A stretch of DNA of 12,159 bases from contig JAISAA010000091.1 in assembly GCA_031266955.1 (NCBI GenBank), forward strand, positions 1 through 12,159. The letters are read 5' to 3'. Numbering within the stretch: the stretch's first letter is position 1; every line of letters starts with the position of its first letter. This DNA comes from Oscillospiraceae bacterium (GTDB lineage: Bacteria > Bacillota > Clostridia > Oscillospirales > Oscillospiraceae). Shown one piece after another: positions 7,178 to 12,159 of this stretch. The translations under genes were made by a program, and so were the position numbers. The notes below the pieces were generated by a model, which was given only the letters and a program-made list of their open reading frames with translations, did no database searches and was not told the DNA's origin.

Positions 7178-7600
7178 GTGGAAGTTGTGCCGATCGCCGG
7201 CGCGGGTTCTCGCACTGTGATGATGCAAATCGAACCGGAGCCGGCCGGGGTACAGGCTCGTTTATTGCTCCGGCTGAACGAAACTGCATTCGAGGGGCGT
7301 TCACTTGCGGAGCTTGACGAAAGGTTTTTGCGGTCAAAGGGCATTGTCGCCAATTCGTTGAAGGAAGCCGTGTGGCACGAAATCGGACACGCGAAGCTGA
7401 TAAACCGAAAAAGTATTGATGACATAGCTGCGCTTTATGACGAGCTGAAACCGTTGGGACTGCCGGAAATAAGTCTTACTGCCGGTGACGACGGCGCGGA
7501 GGCTATCGCGGAAACCGAGGTGTTGTTGAGGCGGGGTGACGCAATCCCCGATGCCGCGCGAAAACTCTATGAACAGTATATGAAAGTGAGGACAAAATAA
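7178..7600 (+). CDS. HEIGH metalloprotease-like domain protein, probable 3' part of an interrupted phage-type gene
   Basis: 140 residues if started at GTG 7178, which has no ribosome binding site. The frame is open back to TAA 7154-7156 and continuous with the frame upstream of that stop. Residues 62-75 contain WHEIGHAK, a gluzincin-type HExxH zinc site (His67, Glu68, His71); GAEAIAETEVLLRRG (106-120) offers acidic residues (Glu108 or Glu112) for the third ligand. This arrangement recalls the C-terminal toxin or protease-like domains attached to phage head-morphogenesis (MuF) proteins, where an HEfGH is followed by an EaiAE segment; that comparison is from memory. The next gene begins right after its stop, so the two were co-transcribed. 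With no SD and a stop inside, it is probably a decaying gene, although translation of the fragment cannot be excluded. Confidence 0.65.
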   Translation: MEVVPIAGAGSRTVMMQIEPEPAGVQARLLLRLNETAFEGRSLAELDERFLRSKGIVANSLKEAVWHEIGHAKLINRKSIDDIAALYDELKPLGLPEISLTAGDDGAEAIAETEVLLRRGDAIPDAARKLYEQYMKVRTK

Positions 7601-7810
7601 ATGATCGCTGTAGATGCGCGCTGCGACAGTTGCGCGAATTGTCATTCTGAGTTGTTGGACGGTTGGAAACCGGCTTGTGAGGCGTTTCCCGATGGTATCC
7701 CGGCCGATTTCTATCTGCGCATTGACCCGGCGGAGTTGCCGGAGTGCGCGGATGGGATCGGGTTTGAACCTGTTGAGGTATCCGTGCCGGCGGCGGTTGC
7801 GGTGCGTTGA
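7601..7810 (+). CDS. Small Cys-rich phage/mobile-element protein
   Basis: 69 residues; ATG 7601 directly follows the TAA of the preceding gene (TAAATG), with GTGAGG about 10 nt upstream serving as ribosome binding site. The N-terminal half has four cysteines (8, 11, 14 and 26; CDSCANC then CEAFPDGIP), a possible small zinc-binding knuckle. The CEAFPDGIP plus DGIGFEPV pattern is one I associate with short proteins encoded next to head-morphogenesis genes in Firmicutes phages and integrative elements; function unknown. No signal peptide or membrane segment. Its coupling to the HEIGH gene supports a shared mobile origin. A strong hairpin at 7838-7869 closes the unit. Confidence 0.7.
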   Translation: MIAVDARCDSCANCHSELLDGWKPACEAFPDGIPADFYLRIDPAELPECADGIGFEPVEVSVPAAVAVR

Positions 7811-7837
7811 GGGTGTTGTAAAAATGACATTGGATAG

Positions 7838-7869
7838 CATAAAGGCGCGCGTAAAAGCGCGCCTTTATG
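7838..7869 (+). terminator. Strong hairpin, probable terminator of the phage-remnant unit
   Basis: A perfect 13-bp stem, CATAAAGGCGCGC with GCGCGCCTTTATG, around a 6-nt GTAAAA loop lies 27 nt after the last gene of the unit. The T-run is short and falls within the stem, so it works at best as a moderate terminator. Its symmetry means it could act in either direction. It also shields the tRNA promoter from read-through. Confidence 0.55.
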
Positions 7870-7952
7870 TTGGGCGCAGAGGCCGGCAGCGGAGTGGCGT
7901 GAGGCAATTAAACCTGCAATTATTAAACTTTTCAACTCGCCGAAATTTTTTG

Positions 7953-7981
7953 TTGACAAGCACGCCGCCGTCGAATATAAT
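7953..7981 (+). promoter_or_regulatory. Consensus promoter of tRNA-Leu
   Basis: TTGACA (7953-7958) and TATAAT (7976-7981) are both perfect and separated by 17 nt. The expected start site (about 7988) is only about 3 nt before the mature tRNA 5' end, so there is almost no 5' leader for RNase P to remove. Confidence 0.92.
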
Positions 7982-7990
7982 AACGGAACC

Positions 7991-8075
7991 GCGAGAGTGC
8001 TGGAACAGGTAGACAGGCACGTTTGAGGGGCGTGTGTCGAATGGCGTGTGGGTTCAAGTCCCATCTCTCGCACCA
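7991..8075 (+). tRNA. tRNA-Leu (anticodon GAG)
   Basis: 85 nt including an encoded CCA. The acceptor stem GCGAGAG pairs perfectly with CTCTCGC, followed by discriminator A and CCA. The D arm shows the leucine-type pattern CTGGAA...GGTAGACAG. The anticodon stem CACGT/GCGTG encloses the 7-nt loop TTGAGGG with anticodon GAG at 8025-8027, reading CUC and CUU. A long (class II) variable arm of about 13 nt follows, as in Leu tRNAs, and then the T arm with GGGTTCAAGTCCC. All expected parts are present, so the gene should be functional. It is a single-gene unit with its own promoter and terminator. Confidence 0.97.
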
Positions 8076-8113
8076 AAAAAGACCGTTTTGCGTAAGCAAA
8101 ACGGTCTTTTTTT
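8075..8113 (+). terminator. Rho-independent terminator of tRNA-Leu
   Basis: A perfect 11-bp stem GACCGTTTTGC/GCAAAACGGTC with GTAA loop (8081-8106) is followed by seven T (8107-8113) and preceded by six A (8075-8080), so it could work in both directions. It begins at the CCA end of the tRNA. Confidence 0.96.
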
Positions 8114-8222
8114 GATAATATTTTACGCGCGGCTTGCATTGACGCGACGTAACGGAAGGGCGGTACATATTTTTACGCGCTTTCGTATCTTGCCAAACGC
8201 ATAAAGCCTCACGGAAAATGGT

Positions 8223-8390
8223 ATGCCCTCGCCTCCGCGCCGGCCGCCGCGGCTGGCGGCGGTGATGTTCGCGTACACGCTGCTCGGTATCGTTGCGCTG
8301 AAAGGCGTATCGGGGAGCGGCAAAACGACGCTGCTCGTCACCCCCCGCCCGGGCGCGATAGCCGTCGCGGATGAGGTGCGGCGCTTGTAG
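8223..8390 (+). pseudogene. Possible remnant of a P-loop ATPase gene (Walker A only)
   Basis: A frame of 55 codons from ATG 8223 (inner ATG at 8265) reads GIVALKGVSGSGKTTLL, matching the strand-loop-helix around a Walker A motif (GxxGSGKTT) as in ABC-type ATPases. It stops 18 residues after the motif at TAG 8390. There is no Walker B, signature motif or other ATPase part, and no convincing ribosome binding site. The first 18 codons are Pro/Arg-rich and look like non-coding GC-rich DNA. I read it as a relic of a deleted ATPase gene, or a chance match. Confidence 0.3.
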
Positions 8391-8391
8391 C

Positions 8392-8439
8392 CCGGGGCGC
8401 GGAAGCTTCGCGCGGCTCGTGAATGCTCCCGCGCCCCGG
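8392..8439 (-). terminator. GC-rich hairpin downstream of the AraC-type gene
   Basis: A perfect 11-bp stem CCGGGGCGCGG/CCGCGCCCCGG encloses a 26-nt loop, beginning 11 nt after the stop of the AraC-type gene. There is no T-run on either strand, so intrinsic termination would be weak; it may be factor-dependent or an mRNA 3'-end structure. Confidence 0.45.
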
Positions 8440-8450
8440 CAAGTTTGATG

Positions 8451-9239
8451 TCAGACCGCGAGCATCAGGTAATCCCAGCCGCCCGCGCTGAACGCCGTCG
8501 TAAAGCCGAAGCTCTCAAACGCCCGGACGGGCTCGCTGCCGGAATGCTGCGGCGAGCAGAGTGCCGAGATGCCCATCATCCCGCAATGCCGCTTCATTTC
8601 GCCGAGAAGCTTGCCCATCAGGACGTTGTAATCGCCCTGCGCCCAATTGAAGTAGTTGTCAGACAGTATGCCGAGAGGCAGTCTGAAAACCTTCATCATA
8701 GGCAGTGACATCACCACCGTGCCGTCAACGGAGGCGACAAGCTCGACTCCGTCGCCGCGCTGCTCGCGCTCGATCATCGGCAGCAGCTTCACCTCGGTGA
8801 TTTGGCGCGGGGTCATTGCGCTGTACACGTTTTCCCAGAGGTCGTTCACGTCGTCCTTGCAAACCGGACGGATCACGATTTTAGAGGTTTCTTTTAGTTC
8901 CATAATCATCTTACCTTTCTTATTAGCCGCGTGGGCGGCGTAATCGCTTGGAGTGCAGCCGAATTTTTCCGCAAACGCTCGCGTGAAGCCGGCGTGTGTT
9001 TCAAAGCCGTATTCCATAGCGGCGTCAATGATTTTTTTGCCGTCCGCGAGCTCGCGTTTCGCCGCGTCAAGCCGCTCGGAGAGCACGAAGCCCATAACGC
9101 TCACGCCGTACGCCGCCTTGAACTCCCGCGCGAAATGATATGCGGAATATCCGGCGGCCCCGGCGATCGCCGAGAGCGTCAGCTCGTCTGTCAGGTGCTC
9201 CGTGATGTACGCTTTAGCCGTTTGCAGCTGCGGGTTCAT
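8451..9239 (-). CDS. AraC-family regulator fused to a GNAT-like domain
   Basis: 262 residues from ATG 9239, with a good AGGAGG 9 nt upstream (9249-9254). Residues 1-105 form the double helix-turn-helix of the AraC/XylS family: first HTH about 21-42 (LTLSAIAGAAGYSAYHF), second about 69-92 (IIDAAMEYGFETHAGFTRAFAEKFG), ending in the usual CTPSDY. Residues 106-118 are a Lys-rich linker. Residues 119-262 resemble a GNAT acetyltransferase fold: opening strand and helix (IVIRPVCKDDVNDLWENV), central strands (ELVASVDGTVV) and a final helix-strand (AFESFGFTT). The classical acetyl-CoA loop (Q/R-x-x-G-x-G/A) is poorly conserved, so this part may be a ligand sensor rather than an enzyme. It probably acts as a cytoplasmic transcription regulator; the targets may be its own cluster, which is inference. 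It lies 66 nt downstream of the phosphopantetheinyl transferase gene on the same strand. Confidence 0.93.
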   Translation of the reverse strand: MNPQLQTAKAYITEHLTDELTLSAIAGAAGYSAYHFAREFKAAYGVSVMGFVLSERLDAAKRELADGKKIIDAAMEYGFETHAGFTRAFAEKFGCTPSDYAAHAANKKGKMIMELKETSKIVIRPVCKDDVNDLWENVYSAMTPRQITEVKLLPMIEREQRGDGVELVASVDGTVVMSLPMMKVFRLPLGILSDNYFNWAQGDYNVLMGKLLGEMKRHCGMMGISALCSPQHSGSEPVRAFESFGFTTAFSAGGWDYLMLAV

Positions 9240-9304
9240 TTTTGGTCGCCTCCTTTTGGGGTGATTTGTTTCATCGGATGTCTTTTTTGCCGCGCGACAA
9301 TATG

Positions 9305-9313
9305 ATTATAGCA
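9305..9313 (-). promoter_or_regulatory. Possible extended -10 promoter for the AraC-type gene
   Basis: On the minus strand TGCTATAAT (9313-9305) is a perfect extended -10 (TGnTATAAT) overlapping the stop codon of the upstream phosphopantetheinyl transferase gene. There is no good -35, which extended -10 promoters can do without. It would give a leader of about 58 nt and allow separate expression of the regulator. Confidence 0.45.
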
Positions 9314-9908
9314 CTGTGTCGGTGGTGTGCTTTTCGTGAATTGCTGTAATTATATCAGCGGGCCCATCGAGTATTAGCCGCTTGATCTCCGGCGGCGAAA
9401 TAATATCTGTGCAGATATGACAGGCCGCGTTCTCTCCTACATTTATATTGTGGAACATCACATCGGGCAAGCCCAAAACGCTGAACGATCCCAGCGGGAG
9501 CGCGAGGCCGCGGCCGTCGCGCTTGATGTACGCCTCTTTCTTTGTCCATATCTCGGCAAACGCCGCGGCGCGCTCCGATTGCGAGGAGCGCGCCTTTATA
9601 TATGACAATTCTTCGCCGGCGAAGAACCGCCCGGCGATCTTCATAAAATCGCGCCCCGGCGCGGGGACGGCTTCGACATCTATCCCCACGGGCGCGGAGC
9701 TCACGGCGCAGACGGCGAGCCTGCCGGAGTGCGAGACGTTGAAGTGGACGTCCGGATAGTCTCTCAGCAGCGGCTTGCCGCGCGAACCGTAAATAAACGC
9801 GAGAGAATCCGGCGGGACTTTTAGCAGCTCCGACAGCGCGTATCGCGCCAGAAGTTTACCGGGCGGTTTTCCCGCCGGCTCGCGCTCTACATTCAGCACA
9901 TAAACCAT
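9306..9908 (-). CDS. 4'-phosphopantetheinyl transferase (Sfp/AcpT superfamily)
   Basis: 200 residues from ATG 9908. It transfers the 4'-phosphopantetheine arm of coenzyme A to a conserved serine of carrier proteins, turning apo into holo form, in the cytoplasm with Mg2+. All family motifs are present: GKPLL (44-48), FNVSHSG (56-62), GIDVE (75-79; Asp77 and Glu79 as metal ligands) and WTKKEAYIK (121-129; Glu125 the third ligand and the Lys residues). The length fits Sfp-type rather than the shorter AcpS-type enzymes. An alternative start, TTG 9914, adds two residues and sits at better distance from the GGGGGA Shine-Dalgarno-like run, so the true start is uncertain by two codons. It lies between the synthetase fusion and the AraC-type gene, all on the same strand. 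No carrier protein is in the window, so the substrate (fatty acid, polyketide, peptide or aminoadipate type) is unknown. Confidence 0.94.
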   Translation of the reverse strand: MVYVLNVEREPAGKPPGKLLARYALSELLKVPPDSLAFIYGSRGKPLLRDYPDVHFNVSHSGRLAVCAVSSAPVGIDVEAVPAPGRDFMKIAGRFFAGEELSYIKARSSQSERAAAFAEIWTKKEAYIKRDGRGLALPLGSFSVLGLPDVMFHNINVGENAACHICTDIISPPEIKRLILDGPADIITAIHEKHTTDTVL

Positions 9909-9956
9909 CAGCAATTAAAAAATCCCCCATTCCGCAACATATCCCATAAGGAACCA

Positions 9957-9992
9957 ACGTCCCGTAGGGGCGGTCGCCCCTACACAGGACGT
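9957..9992. repeat. Intergenic palindrome between synthetase and phosphopantetheinyl transferase genes
   Basis: The core is a perfect 9-bp stem GTAGGGGCG/CGCCCCTAC with a 2-nt spacer (9964-9983), enclosed by a second inverted pair ACGTCC/GGACGT (9957-9962, 9987-9992). GTAGGGGCG...CGCCCCTAC is a sequence I know as a widespread intergenic repeat in gut Firmicutes (from memory). Lying between two co-directional genes, it could dampen read-through or stabilise the upstream mRNA end. Confidence 0.7.
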
Positions 9993-10002
9993 CGATTCCC
10001 CC

Positions 10003-12159
10003 TTACAGCTTATTCCGCTGTATCTTCCCGTTGATCGTTTTCGGCAGCTCGTCGCGGAAGACGACTACGCGGGGGTATTTGTACGGGGCGGTGTGGGATT
10101 TTACGTAGTCCTGTATCTCCTTTGCGAGCGCGTCGCCCGGCTCACGGTCGGAGTTCTTTGTGAGCACGACGCTCGCCTTGACTATCTGGCCGCGCACTTC
10201 GTCCGGTACGGCGGACACGCCGCACTCCAGGACATACGGGAGCTCCATTATCACGCTCTCTATCTCAAACGGCCCTATGCGGTAGCCGGACGACTTTATC
10301 ACGTCGTCCACGCGCCCCACGTACCAGAAGAAACCCTCCTCGTCGCGCCACGCGGTGTCGCCCGTGTGGTATACGCCGAACCGCCACGCGTCAGACGTCT
10401 TTTTGTCTTCGAGATAGTAGCCGAGAAACAGGCCCGCCGGCCGACCCTCGTCTATACGCACTACGATCTCGCCCGTCTCTCCCGATTCCACGGGATTGCC
10501 TTCTGTGTCCACGATGTCCAGCGTGTAGGCGGGGTTCGCCTTGCCCATTGAGCCGATCTTCGGCGTCATGCCGACAAAATTGCCTATGAGGATCGTCGTC
10601 TCCGTCTGCCCGAAGCCCTCCATGACGGACAGGCCCGTCGCCTCCTTGAACTTGTAGAACACCTCGGGGTTGAGCGCCTCGCCCGCCGTCGTCGCGTGGC
10701 GGATGGGTGTCAGGTCGAATTTTGACAGGTCCTCGCGGATCAGGAAGCGGTATATCGTGGGCGGCGCGCAGAACGTCGTTATATTGTATTTTGCGAACAT
10801 CGGAAGTATCACGTTCGCGTCGAAGCGGTCGAAATCATACGTGAATATGGCGGCCTCGCTCAGCCACTGGCCGTACAGCTTGCCCCACAGCGCCTTGCCC
10901 CAGCCCGTGTCGGAGATGGTGAAATGCAGCCCGTTCGGGTCCGCGCGGTGCCAGTAGTACGCCGTGACGAAATGCCCGAGGCCGTAGGTGTGGCTGTGGG
11001 TCACGAGCTTGGGATACCCCGTCGTGCCGGAGGAGAAGAACATCAGCACCGCGTCGTCGCCGCCGGGCGCGTCCGCTTCGCGCGGGAAGCTGCCGCGGAA
11101 CTTCTCGTACTCGCCGTCGAAGTCGCGCCAGCCGTCGGCGGCGCCGCCCGCCATCACGCGCAGGCGCACGCTTTCGTTGTACTCCATCGCCTTTTCAGCC
11201 TCCCTGTAGGCGTCCGACTGCGCCGTCGCGATTATCGCGGAGACGCTGCCCGCCTTGAAGCGGTAGTCGAAATCCTTCTCCAAAAGCTGGTCGGGCGCGG
11301 GGATCATCACGGCGCCGAGCTTGTGCAGCGCGAGCGTGACGGTCCAGAACTGCCAGTTGCGTTTGAGTACGAGCATCACGTGGTCGCCGCGCTTCACGCC
11401 GAGCGACGCGAGATAGTTAGCCGCCCGCGAGCTCTGGCGCGACATATCCTCGAACGTGAAGCGCCGCTCGTTGAAATCGCGGTCGATATGGAGCATGGCG
11501 AGCTTCGAGGGGTATTTTTCCGCGAGCGCGTCCACCACGTCGAACGCGAAATTGAAGCTCTCCGTGTTCTTGAAGCGCACGGAGAGCGGCGCGCCCGTCT
11601 CGTCCTCGTCTGTCTCGACGAAGTTCTCGAATATCATCGGCTGCTTTGTCTCAAGCGGCTCTATTGTCTCGGCGAGCGCCTCCGTGCTCGCCTTGCCGGG
11701 CAGCACTACGGCGCAGAACACGCAGTCGCGCCCGCCTACGGCTATCATCCCGTGAGGTACGCCGGAGTTGTAATATATGGAGTCGCCCTCGCTCAGCACC
11801 TCTATGTGCTCGCCCACCTGCACCTTGAGGCTGCCGGAGATGACAACGTCGAACTCGTGCCCGCCGTGGGTGTCGAGGCCTATCGGCTCGGTCTGCTGCG
11901 CCTCCGAGTACGCGTATGTGACCCAGTACGGCTCCGCCAGCTTGTCGCGGAACATAGGCGCGAGCTCCGTTATCTCGATGCCGGCCTCCCGCGCCGTGAC
12001 GCGCCCGCGCCCGCGCCGCGTGACGGCGTAATGCGAGAGCCGCGCGGTGTTCGTGCCCTCGAGCAGATCCGAGATGTCCACGCCGAACAGCAGCGCGCAC
12101 TTGTGTATGAACGAGAACGGCAGATCCTCCGCCCCGGACTCGTACAGGCGGTAGATATC
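10003..12159 (-). CDS. XRE HTH-cupin-acyl-CoA synthetase (AMP-forming) fusion, N-terminus beyond window
   Basis: 718 residues are visible; the frame is open to the right edge, so the N-terminus is missing. GTG 12081 is not the real start, because the 26 codons before it (DIYRLYESGAEDLPF...) continue the end of an XRE/Cro-type helix-turn-helix. Visible numbering: 1-37 HTH end (LLFGVDISDLLEG); about 75-156 a small cupin barrel with THGGHE (His98, His101, Glu102) and VPHG (His136) as probable metal or ligand residues; about 176-718 an AMP-dependent synthetase of the medium-chain acyl-CoA synthetase type. Adenylation motifs are complete: SSGTTGYPK (376-384), GQTET (517-521), YHTGD (597-601), GRVDDVIKSSGYRIG (615-629) and PKTINGKIQR with the catalytic Lys712. 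It should activate a carboxylic acid via acyl-AMP to acyl-CoA. XRE-cupin is normally a stand-alone regulator, so here sensing, DNA binding and catalysis share one chain. The acid is unknown. Confidence 0.95.
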   Translation of the reverse strand, partial: DIYRLYESGAEDLPFSFIHKCALLFGVDISDLLEGTNTARLSHYAVTRRGRGRVTAREAGIEITELAPMFRDKLAEPYWVTYAYSEAQQTEPIGLDTHGGHEFDVVISGSLKVQVGEHIEVLSEGDSIYYNSGVPHGMIAVGGRDCVFCAVVLPGKASTEALAETIEPLETKQPMIFENFVETDEDETGAPLSVRFKNTESFNFAFDVVDALAEKYPSKLAMLHIDRDFNERRFTFEDMSRQSSRAANYLASLGVKRGDHVMLVLKRNWQFWTVTLALHKLGAVMIPAPDQLLEKDFDYRFKAGSVSAIIATAQSDAYREAEKAMEYNESVRLRVMAGGAADGWRDFDGEYEKFRGSFPREADAPGGDDAVLMFFSSGTTGYPKLVTHSHTYGLGHFVTAYYWHRADPNGLHFTISDTGWGKALWGKLYGQWLSEAAIFTYDFDRFDANVILPMFAKYNITTFCAPPTIYRFLIREDLSKFDLTPIRHATTAGEALNPEVFYKFKEATGLSVMEGFGQTETTILIGNFVGMTPKIGSMGKANPAYTLDIVDTEGNPVESGETGEIVVRIDEGRPAGLFLGYYLEDKKTSDAWRFGVYHTGDTAWRDEEGFFWYVGRVDDVIKSSGYRIGPFEIESVIMELPYVLECGVSAVPDEVRGQIVKASVVLTKNSDREPGDALAKEIQDYVKSHTAPYKYPRVVVFRDELPKTINGKIQRNKL

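Larger units (their letters stand above)
8114..8450. other. Gene-poor stretch between tRNA-Leu and the AraC-type gene
   Basis: No intact gene is evident. It holds a short frame with a Walker A motif (8223-8390) and a GC-rich hairpin (8392-8439), both listed separately. The rest, 8114-8222, shows no recognised signal. Confidence 0.6.

Noticed and set aside
7614..8012. 132-codon plus-strand frame reaching into the tRNA
   Set aside because: It overlaps the Cys-rich gene, the strong hairpin, the tRNA promoter and the tRNA itself, and has no domain.
7991..8075. Phage attachment site within the tRNA-Leu 3' end
   Set aside because: No second copy of the tRNA 3' sequence was found in the window and no integrase is present; the phage-like genes are on the 5' side.
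8123..8341. 72-codon minus-strand frame
   Set aside because: It is opposite the Walker A-like stretch and has the usual look of an antisense frame to a P-loop, with no ribosome binding site.
12079..12081. GTG as the start of the synthetase gene
   Set aside because: The 26 codons upstream to the window edge are open in frame and read as the end of an XRE helix-turn-helix, so the gene begins outside the window.

Overview
The window looks like a chromosomal piece of a fairly GC-rich, anaerobic, gut-type Clostridia (Firmicutes, Oscillospiraceae-like). This is inferred from the S-layer homology (SLH) anchored surface protein, the GLUG repeats, the short intergenic palindromes typical of that group, the strong Shine-Dalgarno sites, the CCA-encoding tRNA and the sigma-A type promoters. 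The exact taxon cannot be read from the sequence.

Layout. Positions 1-5507 (minus strand) hold one very long, unbroken reading frame that runs off the left edge. It encodes a secreted protein of more than 1835 residues: signal peptide, helical N-terminal region, two blocks of GLUG repeats, a class-3 lipase domain with a complete Ser-Asp-His triad, an acidic Thr/Glu/Pro linker and SLH modules that would hold it on the cell wall. It is preceded by a structured leader of about 190 nt in which the ribosome binding site can pair with an upstream anti-Shine-Dalgarno. Positions 5700-6330 are non-coding and carry a 104-bp composite palindrome plus two further hairpins. Positions 6331-6875 hold a promoter and a flavodoxin gene on the plus strand.

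Positions 6956-7810 (plus strand) look like a small prophage or mobile-element remnant: a reading frame broken by one in-frame stop, an HEIGH metalloprotease-like domain, and a small Cys-rich protein starting immediately after it. Next come a tRNA-Leu(GAG) with a consensus promoter and a near-perfect terminator (7953-8113), then a gene-poor stretch (8114-8450) with a fragment that still shows a Walker A motif.

Positions 8451-12159 (minus strand) carry three co-directional genes. In transcription order they are: a protein joining an XRE-type DNA-binding region, a cupin domain and an acyl-CoA synthetase (its N-terminus lies beyond the right edge); a 4'-phosphopantetheinyl transferase; and an AraC-type regulator fused to a GNAT-like domain. 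The first two suggest acyl activation linked to carrier-protein priming, but no carrier protein or synthase is visible here, so a pathway cannot be named.

The most notable points are the regulator-sensor-enzyme fusion at the right edge, the self-sequestering leader of the lipase gene, the covarying hairpins in the composite palindrome, and the nonsense-interrupted metalloprotease-like remnant. No rRNA, CRISPR array, transposase or complete insertion sequence was seen.
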